DNA from: Rhabditoides inermis | Lineage: Eukaryota; Nematoda; Chromadorea; Rhabditida; Rhabditidae | Direction: 5' to 3' | DNA: 64,000 bases | Assembly (NCBI GenBank): GCA_963966185.1 | Contig: CAWZYM010000076.1 | Span: 62,001 to 126,000, forward strand | Shown here: positions 49,402 to 61,266 of the stretch, one piece after another | How positions within the stretch are numbered: position 1 is the stretch's first letter | Layout of the letters: every line of letters begins with the position of its first letter | Program-made: the position numbers and the translations under genes | The notes under the pieces: generated by a model | The model's database searches: none | The model's input: the letters and a program-made list of their open reading frames with translations, nothing else | What the model was told of the DNA's origin: nothing

Positions 49402-49983
49402 AAGTTTTTGACTTTGGTTAATGGCTTGACCCATAGAAACACGAAATAATCAAAGAAAACGCGAAAGAACGGCGTTTCCTCGTTACCTAAGTACACGCTT
49501 ACCAAAATGTGCACGTGCGAAGCTTGGTAAGTGGTAAGGCGAATTCAAACTCCGATGCTGGAATATTGCTGGAATATACCATATGATTCGAAAGGTAAAA
49601 CTCGGTGAGTGACTTTGTATATGAATGTGAAGTCATTTATGAAACGACGGGCGGACGGGACTCGAGAGTTTCCAGTCCCAGCAGGCGGAGACGCTCAGAG
49701 TATCCTAGAGACATGTGACCCGCTCGTTGGCAGATGCGACGTGTGAAATACCTTTGCACACCTTCAAGCAGGTTCACCAAACGCACGCTAGTTGGATTCC
49801 ACAACTCAGCACAATATTCCAGCAATATTACAGCATCGGAGTTTGAATTCGCCTTACCACTTACCAAGCTTCGCACGTGCACATTTTGGTAAGCGTGTAG
49901 GTAACGAGGAAACGCCGTTCTTTCGCGTTTTCTTTGATTATTTCGTGTTTCTATGGGTCAAGCCATTAACCAAAGTCAAAAAC
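49402..49983. mobile_element. Foldback element, copy C (both long TIRs present)
   Basis: TIRs of about 170 bp (49,402-49,576 and 49,815-49,983) flank the same RT C-terminal fragment as in copy A, now on the minus strand (49,637-49,882). The TIRs begin at AGTTTTTGACTTTGGTTAAT. This is the complete form of the element that is truncated in arm A, and it lies at the inner edge of arm C. Confidence 0.65.
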
Positions 49984-50348
49984 TAAGCGCCTCTGTGCCT
50001 TTAAAATGTAAAACGCAGACTGACCTTTGAACGCGATCCATTTGATGTCGATTTCCTTCTGTTGATAGAACCATCGCACCTCGGAACACTTGAGCTCGGT
50101 TACCTGAAATTAAGCTGAGATAACAAATATTATTTGCTTATACGTACATGAAATCTAACTCTCTCTCTCTCTCTCTCTTTTCAACAAATATACCCGCCTC
50201 CTGCTCACGAAAAAATCATTCATACTGTTTCTCACACATCGTTATCAAGAGCAATGACAGTACGGACATGAGAATTTCTCCTTTGTTCTCTACTTATTCC
50301 CGGTCTTCATTACTTTTTCACATAAACACATTACAAAATTCGTTCCAG

Positions 50349-50608
50349 GTACGCATCAACGCGCAGTCTGCTGCTCATCAGTCGGTGATTGTAGACGTTG
50401 ATACCTTCTACAGACTCCGTAAAACCACAGTAACTAAACGCGCTGAGAGAGAGAAAGAAAGAGAGGTATCAGGGAGAGAGAGAGGGGGGCAGAAGTTGTG
50501 AGAGTGCATGGAGCGCACGAACAGTCTCGAGCCCGCCCTGCTCGCCTCAAGAAACCTGGCTGTCCGAGTTTTGCCGTCGAGAGACAACCGCGAGATGACA
50601 CTATGTGA
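50349..50608 (+). pseudogene. Convergent short gene fragment, copy C (frameshifted)
   Basis: Same exon as 45,430-45,689, with the same GGQKL frameshift as copy A caused by the shorter homopolymer near 50,486. Confidence 0.4.
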
Positions 50609-50704
50609 GGAGTCTCCGCATCGCCACCGACGATGAATAAAGCACACAAGCCACGCAAAAAAAGAAATGGAAGGAATCCAGAATCACTCTTCCCGAACCA
50701 CCTT

Positions 50705-53696
50705 TTATTTTCGAATTAATAACTCAAACAAATTTATATCAATCAATAAATTGCTGCTCCAGTTCTTCTTGGCCATCTTCTTGGCGGGTTGTAGGTCAGA
50801 CACATGTGCACACTGCAAAACGGACGTGTACCACCGTCCGAGAAGGAGAGAGAGAAAGAGAGAAAGAGAGAAAGAGAGAAAGAGAGAAAGAGAGAAAGAG
50901 AGAGAGAGAGAAGGAGAGAGGTGAACATATCACTTCTCCGTTTTCCTGTACACACCGTCTGTCGACGAATCTTCTCTAGGTGGTGACAGGGCGGAGAAGA
51001 GGCGCGGGTGCGGTCGGAGTGCAGCTCACAGGCCCGAACATAGAGCGGTCGACGGCGCAGGGCGACCGACGTGGCACGCTCGGTCGTCAAATCGCAGTTC
51101 TAAAAATCGTATCATTGAACACCACGTCAACAAAATGTAATATCTTTCTTAACCCACCTTGGCTCCTACATAGTCCGTTTGGCTGGCACTGCGGCGACTG
51201 CGACTGGCGCGAGGACGAGACTGTCCATATTGGGTCTGCGACTTGCCAAACATGCCATAATCAGCGTCACAACACCACCTGCCCACCTCCCGCATCTCCT
51301 CCTTCATTCTGTCCATCCGGGTCTGCACCCTCTCCATATCGGGATTGGCGGTTTCCACTCTAAAACAGGGATCACAGACAGATAAGTCGCTTAAAAGTGG
51401 ACTCACCTGTGCGGCCTAGCGTCCACCATGTCGGAGACGCTCTTGTTAGTCTCCTTCTCCGACACAGACACCCTCTGCGGGTACTGTCCGTAGGTGGTGC
51501 GAGATGGCATGGCAGCGGTGGTCGAAGTCCATCCCAGCAGACCGTGGTCTCGAACCAAACTTGAGACGCGCACGCGAGCGCCTCCGCCACATCATCCTCG
51601 AACTCTGCCAAGCGACGAGAGCGATCCAGGAAGCAGTCGTCTAAATCACCAGTCATGGGTTCCAAGTTCCAACAGTCAGTCTCACCCACAGAATCACTTA
51701 CCCTTGCTCTCGTTCATCTCACGCCACATGATGGCAGCCTCGTCGTCTCCAACCCTACTGCGAGGAGCACTCCTTCCGCGAGCGCGCGGCTGCTCATAGT
51801 CATAGCCGAAAGGAGGCTCATGAGAGCGCACATCTATCTAAACCCACATTGTCAGCATAAAATAACAAAATCCATTCCCATTGTTGCGCACCTGTTCGCT
51901 ATCACGCGGTTCTGCATCCCCTCAAAGCGAGCAGCCAAGTCGCGGAAAGGGCCGCGCTGCCGTATCGCCTTCCTAAACAATTCAATAAATGTTAGGAAAC
52001 GACTAACTGCTACTCATGAATCAAGCTCATACAATTCCACATTCTCATCCATAAACGGGTTTTCTACATTCAATGGAATGCGCAGTTCGGAAACCACTTT
52101 CTTCATCTCTTTCTTACTGCCATAAGGATCATTAAAACAGACGCTCGACTCTTCGCTAAAACAAGCTTGATTCAATGTGTATGAATCTCATCCTTGTGTA
52201 CCTGAAGGTGCTTCACTGCCACTTTTTCTGCTCCCTGGCGGTCGCATCCACCTTATCCGCCTTCGTCTTGTCCTTGCCGTATTCTGGGGCCACCTGCCAC
52301 TTCCTATGCAAAGACGGTGACTGCGGCTGCACACGCCCGACATCGAATGACCAGAGCGGAAGCTGCAACAGTTAAATTAGAATCTCGCCACAAAACACGA
52401 CACACAACATACGACATTCGCTTACCTGTTCTCGAGACCGCTCTTTCCACTGCCACGACTGAGGTCTCCAAATGCGTCATACTGTCTCTTTTCCTCTTCC
52501 ATCTCCCTGCGCGACATGCGGGGATGTCCGTCCATGGTAGCAGTGGCTGCAGCGATGCGGACAGGCGACAGGCGGCTCTCGGCCTTCGACACCTTCAGCT
52601 TGTCCAGCGAGATCTCAGAGTGCTGAACATACAGGATTAAATTGCATATTGTCGATCCCCACTGTCGATATTATTATTTCTTCTTTCCCCGCGCTGTGCT
52701 GTCGGTTCGACTAAATGATCCTGCGCGAGTACCCTTGAGCAAGGCGATGCAGAAGCTCACGAGGATGCAGTACTACTTGCTCGAGGAGATACATGCGACT
52801 ACGTGAAAGCAAAGGAACACCCGGAGCTTCTCCATCGTCTACTATGGTACTCTAATGGATTGGACTGATTATCGATCAAGTATCGATCAAGAATCGTCGT
52901 CCACCACTAACCTCGATTGCTAAACTGTAATCCCACGGCGTTAGCCTACCAAGATCTTGGCCCTACTGCATGCTTCCATTCATATTGTTGTGATTGCAAT
53001 GACATGTACAGCTATAACGATTCCGGATAAATCTCTAAACTCTCTGAACTCTGTCGATCCCGTTGATCGACTGACCGTCTCGCTCACGTGTGTTCCAGAG
53101 TGCGCCCACTGCCTATGCTTGTACGAGATGGTGTCGAGATCGATCACGGCACAGAGATCACCTTCTGCGCCTGTGACACATAGCGGGGAGGCAGTGAATG
53201 TTTCTGCGGCTGAGACAGCGTATGGGGATGATTCTAAAACAGAAATCATAATGGTGAACAGACGACAAAAAGCTAAACTCACCGAAGAAATCTGAATCTC
53301 GAGCTCGACAGGCTTGCGCGCATCCTGGGCCACCACACCGACCGGATCCCTCCTTTCGATTTTGGTAATCTTCTGGAGACTACCCTCCCACTCTCTCTTC
53401 TGCTGCGATGGCTGCGCGCTCCAATTGTAGCCGTCGAAGCGGTCCAGCTCCAGAGTGTTCGGGTTGCTGGCACTCGACTTTCCAAACTGCACCGTGCGCT
53501 TGTCCGACTTGAACACGAGAGGTGGCACCTGCAAATATGCACGTCCACATCACAATCAATCGATAATCATCTTATTTTCACACACCTGCACAGTCTTTGT
53601 AAGGCTCCTTTGTGAGTTCTGGTTGGGGTAGGTCGGGGCTGGTGGCATCGTCCTGCTCTTGTCGCTGCTCTCAAAATCCGTCAGCAGGGAAGCGCA
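50705..53696 (-). pseudogene. Ser/Arg-rich gene, palindrome copy C
   Basis: Mirror of copy A. It keeps the probable ancestral reading DYGMFGKSQTQYGQSRPRAS then SQTDYVGAK, and has three extra codons (MERVQTRMDRMKEEMREVGR versus MERVQARMEEEMREVGR). The two in-frame TGA codons and the frame changes within exons equivalent to 43.7 and 44.5 kb are shared with copy A. It lacks the MSRRSRYESPARR exon, and its outer side runs into a hexanucleotide repeat. Confidence 0.55.
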
Positions 53697-53966
53697 CTGC
53701 AAGGAAGGAGCGTGAGTGATGACAATCATCAAGCAAACCACGCAAATTCACGTACGCGCGCGACAAACAGTCACCAAATGACAAAGGCGCGGAAGAAATG
53801 ACAGCGGCTGCGGCAATGCAATAACTTAGAATCGATAATTGCAAACTCAAATTTACATAAACTTGCTGCTTGTAGGCGTGCGAATAGTGTCGTCGCATAA
53901 AAATCTCTCCGCTACTATGCATGAGAGGAGTTTATTTTTCATTTAAAAAAACAACACACAAACACA

Positions 53967-54081
53967 TGAAGACGAAGACGAAGACGAAGACGAAGACGAA
54001 GACGAAGACGAAGACGAAGACGAAGACGAAGACGAAGACGAAGACGAAGACGAAGACGAAGACGAAGACGAAGACGAAGAC
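53967..54081. repeat. (GAAGAC)n hexanucleotide repeat, about 19 copies
   Basis: Perfect GAAGAC units, followed by (GAA)n to about 54,107. It sits just outside arm C. Confidence 0.97.
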
Positions 54082-54365
54082 GAGAAGAAGAAGAAGAAGA
54101 AGAAGAAGCAAAGAAAAAAATCGAAGAAAATCCAAAAAAAAATCAGTCCGGTATTGAACGTGTTATATTATCGTCCGAGAAAATTTCAACGTCCCGTCTC
54201 TTCTTCTTTGTTGCCTATCAGCTTTCCCGTGTGTTAATGAGTAATATGCGATACGCAGCATCTTTATCTTATTTTCCTTTTATTTGTTTTGTCTTTGTTT
54301 TGTTATTATTTGACTTTGTTTTGTTATATTACAGATTATGTTTCGTTTACATAAGTTGAATGTTA

Positions 54366-54537
54366 AGCTATCTTCAAGATGCAAACGGAATGTTTGGCAA
54401 TTTGAAAATGTTCGCAGAATGAAAATGTTTTGCAGCCACATCGCTTTGTTTTTGCAACAAAATCAGCCGATTTTGGCCACATTTAGTTTTTTTGTGCAAA
54501 AAATGTTAACCTTCCGTTTGCATCTTAAAGATAGTTT
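54366..54537. mobile_element. MITE, copy 1
   Basis: Ends AGCTATCTTCAAGATGCAAA and TTTGCATCTTAAAGATAG are inverted. The interior shares GGAATGTTTGGCAATTTG and CAACAAAATCAG with copy 2 at 54,718. Confidence 0.75.
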
Positions 54538-54544
54538 TTGTATG

Positions 54545-54716
54545 TTTCCACTGGAATGAAGCCTCGCTTACAGGGCCCACTCTCGCTGACACCCGAGGCT
54601 ATCGACTACACCGAGATCTACAAGAGATTGGAGATGTACTCAACGTGTGCATCAAGGAAACCACAGCACTGCCAGTATATCCATTTCCATGATCACCGGT
54701 CACCACTAAGTAGGTT
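54545..54716 (+). other. Possible exon between two MITEs
   Basis: Codes KPRLQGPLSLTPEAIDYTEI then YKRLEMYSTC before losing the frame. Composition is coding-like, but no family or splice partner is recognised. Confidence 0.25.
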
Positions 54717-54717
54717 T

Positions 54718-54880
54718 AGCTATCTTCAAGATGCAAACGGAATGTTTGGCAATTTGGAAATGTTCGCAAAATTAAAATGTTTTATAGCCAATTCCGTTTT
54801 GTTTTGCAACAAAATCAGTCAGATTCAACCACTGTTTTTGTGCAAAAAAGTTAACATTCCATTTGCATCTTGAAGATAAC
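54718..54880. mobile_element. MITE, copy 2
   Basis: Same family and orientation as 54,366-54,537, with a slightly diverged right end (TTTGCATCTTGAAGATAAC). A third partial match (AGCTATCTTCAAGGTGGAAA) starts at 55,021 without a matching right end. Confidence 0.75.
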
Positions 54881-55299
54881 TTTTGTATTGTTGCGGTTTT
54901 TGTGAGTTGTGACGCTTATCGCGTTTGTCCCCGCTTCTTTCACTCGTCAGATGAGAGTGCTATGTAGCCTCCACCTGGGGTGATTGGTGCGGTGACATAT
55001 CGCAGCTGGTTTACTACTTGAGCTATCTTCAAGGTGGAAACAGGCAATTTGATAAAGCAGCTATTAAGTTCCCAGAAATGTCCAAGAAAATTTCAAAAAA
55101 TATTGTAATTTTTTACATTCTTCGCGCGCCCAATTGCCAGAATGTCGAAAAATACGAAAAAAATGTGTTTTCGGGAATTTTACCATTTTTTGAACATAAT
55201 AGCTGCTTAACAATAAGGATCGGGTGGTAGACATTATACTATGTTTTCGGAATGGTGCTCTTGAGCTTATCATCAGCGAGGGCTAACTGCAGCTTTGCA

Positions 55300-55675
55300 G
55301 GTCCGACCTTACACGATGGAGCAAAATTTGAGCGGCTTTGCTTCTACTGTTGCAACCTGGTGACCGAGTCGAACGGCGCCAGCAAGGAATACACTTTTGC
55401 TGAGTACCTCTACCTCGACATCTCTCTCACCGATCAGATACGTATACGTACTCTTTTATCGTGCTGATTCATATATAATGATTGAGCAACTTCAGGCGAT
55501 TGCTGGTTTGAATTGGATGCAGCTGGGAGATAAGAAGCTGGTGGTGCAGCTGTCGTGTTATCATGAAGGACATCTGCGAGGAGTGCAGCAGCTGTCAAGT
55601 CTCTCGAGATCCCTCGCCTCATACCCGGTTTCCAAGGGTCGGGATGCGGAAAGGCGTTTGTCGACTTCTCTGTAA
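55300..55675 (+). pseudogene. U2AF2-like: U2AF65 (U2AF2) pseudogene, end of RRM2 fused to part of RRM3
   Basis: U2AF65 binds the polypyrimidine tract at 3' splice sites. After a TTTGCAG acceptor the first exon reads CCNLVTESNGASKEYTFAEY then LYLDISLTDQ. A short intron (55,438-55,496) follows, then AIAGLNWMQLGDKKLVVQLS, nearly the AIAGLNGMQLGDKK end of animal RRM2. Soon after, in other frames, come DICEECSS and LEIPRLIPGFQGSGCGKAFV then DFS, which match the RRM3 core (D-x-x-E-E-C, EIPR, GCGK-FV-F). The RRM2-RRM3 linker and the start of RRM3 are missing, and at least one frameshift separates the pieces. N-terminal RS domain and RRM1 are absent. Confidence 0.75.
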
Positions 55676-55680
55676 TTGTT

Positions 55681-56849
55681 GTAAAGTGTTGCGGTTTTGA
55701 TTACCATTGATGCCTACGATGTATGCGTAGGCATCTTGTTGTTGATAAAATGTTCTCATAGAATTATGTGGTTATATGAAATTCGCCTTTTTCGGTTGTT
55801 CTCCGTGTCATATACCTTTGTCGTTGATGATGGTGATCTATATTGTGTATTGTTGGGTCGATTAAAGTGACAATTTTATTGATCCGCAATCGGAAAAATT
55901 CTGAATTTTGAATTGGCGCGCTTTACAAACCATGGCTATAACTATTAAACTCGATATGCGTAACACATAGAGATATGTTTATCGGCTTCTACGACTTCAG
56001 TTTATGCTAGCAACTGAATTTCATATCAAAATTTTATTTCAAAATTCCCGTCATTCAAGGCGTTTTAGACACTCAGCTGTGAAGTAACCTCACTTTTTAC
56101 CCATAAAGCATTCAAAATCAACTATTTTTTGGGGCAAAAAATAGTTTAAAATCATGAAAAAAGTTCTAGTTTTCAGGTTTAGTATATGTTATTCGATGTT
56201 TCCATCAACTTTTTATCAGTATAATATCATTTTTAAGTGAAATTGTCACTTTAAGTAATGTTCGATTAATGATTAAAGGATGTATCCGGACATCATTCGT
56301 GTATGCCATAGTTTTTGTTATCATTTATGCCTTACATAATAGATAAAAACACCTACGAGATGAAAAGTTCTGAAAATTTGTTCACAATGAGTATTACCGA
56401 AAATACATGTTTAGTCAATATTGGAGTAAGGCTATAACTCGCTAAAAAAAATGAAGTTTTCAAAAATCGGTCAACGCAGTTCCGGGGAACTCTCAAAATC
56501 ATTGCAATAACCCATTGAACACATTTTGATATCTTTTGAAAGAGGAAGCATCAGCTTCCCAAGCTGTAATGTCAAATAATGACTAGACAAATAATCCCTG
56601 AATAATCCGTACGGGACCAAATAAACAACTTTGTTAGTAATAATATGACTTCTATTTTCAAAAATAAATTTAAAAAGTTTAAAAAGTTTTTTGTTTTAAT
56701 AATTGAATATCATGTATTCATTTCCGATTTAAGAAATAGTTTGTCGTAGATACGTTTCTGACATTTTCAAGTAATATCACAGTCATGCCAGCACAGATTC
56801 TCATACAAAGTTTTAATCTGTGCCCGCTTTTTGCATGATTTTGTATTAA

Positions 56850-56886
<37 letters not shown>

Positions 56887-57065
56887 TTTGCGTGTTCAGC
56901 TTCTCGCCAGCACACTTTAGTTGAGACTGACACTCGGCTCTGAGTGTGACTCCTCCCTTCTATCAACTCTTCACCCAATATCGCTCACGCTCGACTTTCT
57001 TGAAATACATGCTGGTTTCTGTCTTGCATATCTATCTGAATGCGCGTGTCATGTTGCGTCTTCTC
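55681..57065. other. AT-rich intergenic containing one TIR element
   Basis: No coding signal. A (TTA)n tract at 56,851-56,886 and the element below are the only features. Confidence 0.5.
55865..56251. mobile_element. TA-flanked TIR element, 387 bp
   Basis: AAGTGACAATTT at the left and AAATTGTCACTT at the right are inverted and each directly flanked by TA, as for Tc1/mariner-type insertions. Non-coding interior. Confidence 0.6.
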
Positions 57066-57069
57066 GCAG

Positions 57070-57772
57070 GAGCCTGCACGTGCCGAGCGACACTCTGATG
57101 GCTGTCAGTGTGTGCAGCTACTGGAGGACAGAGACCGACACGCCCTCCTCACAGAACTACACATACTCGCGAAGGTGGGCTTCTGGATGTGTCTGCGTCT
57201 GCATTCTAGCCATTTTTCGTTGCGTAGCTTTTATGTCGGTTTGCGATGTACACTATTTCTCGTTGAAGTGTCGAGGTGACTTTGTCGTGCACCTTCTCGG
57301 AACGTCGATCGATGGAAATCAGGTTGCCATCTATTCATGTGTATCGGGTTTTGCATTGTATCGGGTTTTTTTTGCATGCGTGTTTGCATTGTAGCTGTCT
57401 ATCAGCGTGGAGTTGATGTGTGGCGGTTCGTACGCCGACTACCCCGTCTTCCCTCGCCAAGAGCGTGTGCGCGGGGCTGGAGTGGCTGTGGCAGAACGGA
57501 GTCATGCACAGGGGTGACTCGGTGGAGCGAGACACGTCTAATCGATTCGCTTCCAGATCTCAAGCCGAGCAACAGCTGAACACGAGCGGCTACGTGAAAC
57601 TCGCTGATTTCGGCGTGTCCAAGGTATTTTTATGAACTCTGAAAACGGATAGGATTATGCATTCACATTCACATGTTCGCGTGTTTAGTTGATGGACGAG
57701 TGTGGCGCGGAGTTATGTAGGCACAGGAGTGTACATGGCGCCAGAGAGGGCGAGCGGCGGAGGATACAAGTG
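57070..57772 (+). pseudogene. MAP kinase kinase (MAP2K) pseudogene
   Basis: Ordered remains of a dual-specificity kinase: HVPSDTLMAV and, in another frame, QLLEDRDRHALLTELHILAK (57,071-57,174); ELMCGGSYADY, then SSLAKSVCAGLEWLWQNGVM (57,396-57,508); HRDLKPSN restored by a 43-nt intron (57,513-57,555); LNTSGYVKLADFGVSK (57,576-57,623); and SYVGTGVYMAPERASGGGYK (57,710-57,770). HRDLKPSN, DFGVS and GT-x-YMAPER identify the MAP2K group. At least three frameshifts (after MAV, in the ADY/SSL junction and between KPSN and LNTSG) disable it. The ATP-binding Gly loop and the region after APER are missing. Confidence 0.78.
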
Positions 57773-57779
57773 AGTGTAT

Positions 57780-57829
<50 letters not shown>

Positions 57830-57864
57830 TTCTCGCGAAGGCTGTAGTCGGACTTGTGAAGTCT

Positions 57865-58584
57865 GCTACAGTCATTCTAATGCAGTTGGAGAAGGCAGCC
57901 GCTGCCCTGGAGTACACTCGTATTTCCCCACATCGACCGCCGGTTGAAGACCCTCTGGAGTGGTTCCCGTGGTGGAATAAGATTCGTTCGGCAAACACGT
58001 TCGTGAAAGACACTGAGACGGAAGAGGCGCGCTGTTCGGATAAATTAGCAGGTTTGTAGGCATGCAATATGAAACATCTAACTGCGTGTTTTCAGATGCT
58101 GGTAGGCGACTCGGAGACGGATATCTGAGCTTCCAGTGCCCTCACCTGGTAGTATACGGATTCGTTCTACTTAGGGAGCCCGAGAGCGTCCGGCACATTT
58201 TCAAGGTGTTTCTCGAGTATTTTGGCTACAGTCATTCTAATGCAGTTGGAGAAGGCAGCCGCTGCCCTGGAGTACACTCGTATTTCCCCACATCGACCGC
58301 CGGTTGAAGACCCTCTGGAGTGGTTCCCGTGGTGGAATAAGATTCGTTCGGCAAACACGTTCGTGAAAGACACTGAGACGGAAGAGGCGCGCTGTTCGGA
58401 TAAATTAGCAGGTTTGTAGGCATGCAATATGAAACATCTAACTGCGTGTTTTCAGATGCTGGTAGGCGACTCGGAGACGGATATCTGAGCTTCCAGTGCC
58501 CTCACCTGGTAGTATACGGATTCGTTCTACTTAGGGAGCCCGAGAGCGTCCGGCACATTTTCAAGGTGTTTCTCGAGTATTTTG
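57865..58584 (+). repeat. Perfect 360-bp tandem duplication
   Basis: 57,865-58,224 and 58,225-58,584 are identical base for base. The unit covers the upstream exon, a 47-nt intron and half of the next exon of the transposase described below. Confidence 0.98.
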
Positions 58585-58925
58585 ACCCAGCTGACATGCC
58601 CAAATACTTGATCTATGATAACAGCTGTAGATTGCTCACGTACGCCCTAGCTCGTGAACCTAGACACTTTGCGAACACTGCGATGCTTATTGATCGTTTT
58701 CACTCTGTTAATCACGTTGGGTGTTACAAGTCCCTGAGACTAATTTCCTATAACGCGAACCGTGAGTTGTCTTCTGTGAATTCGTCTGCCGCAGAACAAG
58801 TGAACGCGTTGGCAGAAAAGTTGTCTAGCCATGTGTCTTTCATGGGTTGTATCAAGTTTGTGAAGATGCTCACTCTATTTTTTTCTGTTCATAATAACTC
58901 TCTCCGTGTTCGCAATGACAGTTGA
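57865..58925 (+). pseudogene. KDZ-type (Kyakuja-Dileera-Zisupton) transposase, C-terminal part
   Basis: Reading from the second repeat unit, the exons code LEKAAAALEYTRISPHRPPV, then CPHLVVYGFVLLREPESVRH, YLIYDNSCRLLTYALAREPR, HFANTAMLIDRFHSVNHVGC, SSAAEQVNALAEKLSSHVSF and MGC before TGA at 58,923. The order CPHG-like turn, IYDNSC, R-F-H-x-x-N-H-x-x-C and N-S-x-x-x-E-Q-x-N is characteristic of the KDZ transposase fold of eukaryotic DNA transposons. The N-terminal catalytic part is absent. The tandem copy upstream joins the second copy out of frame, so the locus looks like an inactive fragment. Confidence 0.7.
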
Positions 58926-59399
58926 GTTTATTTTTGTATTGTTCGATATTCTTTTTGTGGTATGTACATAAAATGTTATTTGATTTGAATCATCTTGCTT
59001 TGTTTGAAAATTGTGGGGCTTATAAAGTAATATGAAAGGAATGTTAATTCACGTTTACCACACACACGCCATAGATAATACGATGGTTTGAATGGTATTC
59101 ACAAATGGAGTAGTAAAAAAAAGACTTTAACTGAAGTCAAAATCTGATGAAGTCAAATTATGACGTCTCAGCAAGTCTAATTATGACTTCAGTTACCCTT
59201 TAGTTATTTTTTGAGAATTTGTAGTCAAATAATAACTAAGAGAATTTATAATATGTCGTTTACCAGTCTTTTTATGACTAAACCCTGAAAAGTCATTATA
59301 TGACAGTGATGCTTTATGTTTTGAAATGGCAGAGATATTGCGATTTGAAAGACGTCTCAGGGACTTCGTGGCGGGACCAATTTTTATTTCCCGTAGTCA

Positions 59400-59583
59400 T
59401 CCTTTAACGATTAATCGAAAAATTGTCGATTAATCGATTAACGATTAATCGTTAATCGAACTTGTTTCTATTAATCGATCAACGATTAATCGTTAATCGA
59501 AACATGTTCGATTAATCGATAATCGATGAATCGAGCTGATTAATCGATAATTCATCGAAAGTCGATTAATCGACCCAACACTA
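59400..59583. mobile_element. Degenerate hAT-like MITE end
   Basis: Dense CGATTAATCG palindromes end in CCCAACACTA at 59,574-59,583, the same terminal motif as the element at 4,240-4,799. No matching left end is visible. Confidence 0.45.
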
Positions 59584-59615
59584 ATATTGAGTTCTGGCTA
59601 TCCCTCCAGATCGAG

Positions 59616-60785
<1,170 letters not shown>

Positions 60786-61266
60786 GGGTGTCATCGATAA
60801 ATGTTTTTAGTACATGTTTTATTTGGTGGTTGAATATAATCTTGGTTCGCAACCAGGCTCGAAAGAGTTATCTCATGATTCCAATTGAATCATTCCTTTT
60901 GCTTGTTTTTTTGGTATGCGCTGCTTTAAAGAAGCGTCTGGAGTGTGCGGGGACGCAGAGGTTCGACGAGAGTGCGTGGTGCGTCAGATAGACGATGAGC
61001 TGTTCCAGAGGAACCAGGAACACAAGAGCTCGGGATCAAGGTGATCGAGGAGCGAAGTACGCGTGGAAGGTACTGTAGACGACCGATGTCACGGTGATTT
61101 AGTTTGGTATACGGCATTCCTTTTCCAGCCGCATCGTCGATCGAACGGTGCATTCTCAAAACGCTGAGAACAGTGACTTTCGCAATGCGTTGCTGCGCTA
61201 GACACTCGAAAAGCGAGCGCTAATCACCATGCCAATAAAATACGCCCTTTTTATTCCATCTCGTTT
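60786..61266. other. Coding-like fragments without a consistent frame
   Basis: Segments such as ECVVRQIDDELFQRNQEHKS (60,970-61,030) look coding but lie in a frame that closes quickly. Possibly decayed exons of the preceding gene. Confidence 0.25.

Larger units (their letters stand above)
49402..53912 (-). repeat. Palindrome arm C (inverted copy of arm A)
   Basis: Reverse complement of 42,140-46,540. It includes all exons of the Ser/Arg-rich gene except the candidate first exon at 41,988, which lies outside arm A. Differences include a 9-bp insertion and absence of the 1-nt deletion in the exon at 51,170-51,360. Confidence 0.9.

Noticed and set aside
53921..54157. KTKTKT and VFVFVF open frames
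   Set aside because: Explained by the GAAGAC hexanucleotide repeat.
54545..55020. Kinase or splicing-factor exon continuing into the U2AF65 piece
   Set aside because: The segment KPRLQGPLSLTPEAIDYTEI does not match U2AF65 or MAP2K, and MITE sequence separates it from both; left as an unassigned possible exon.
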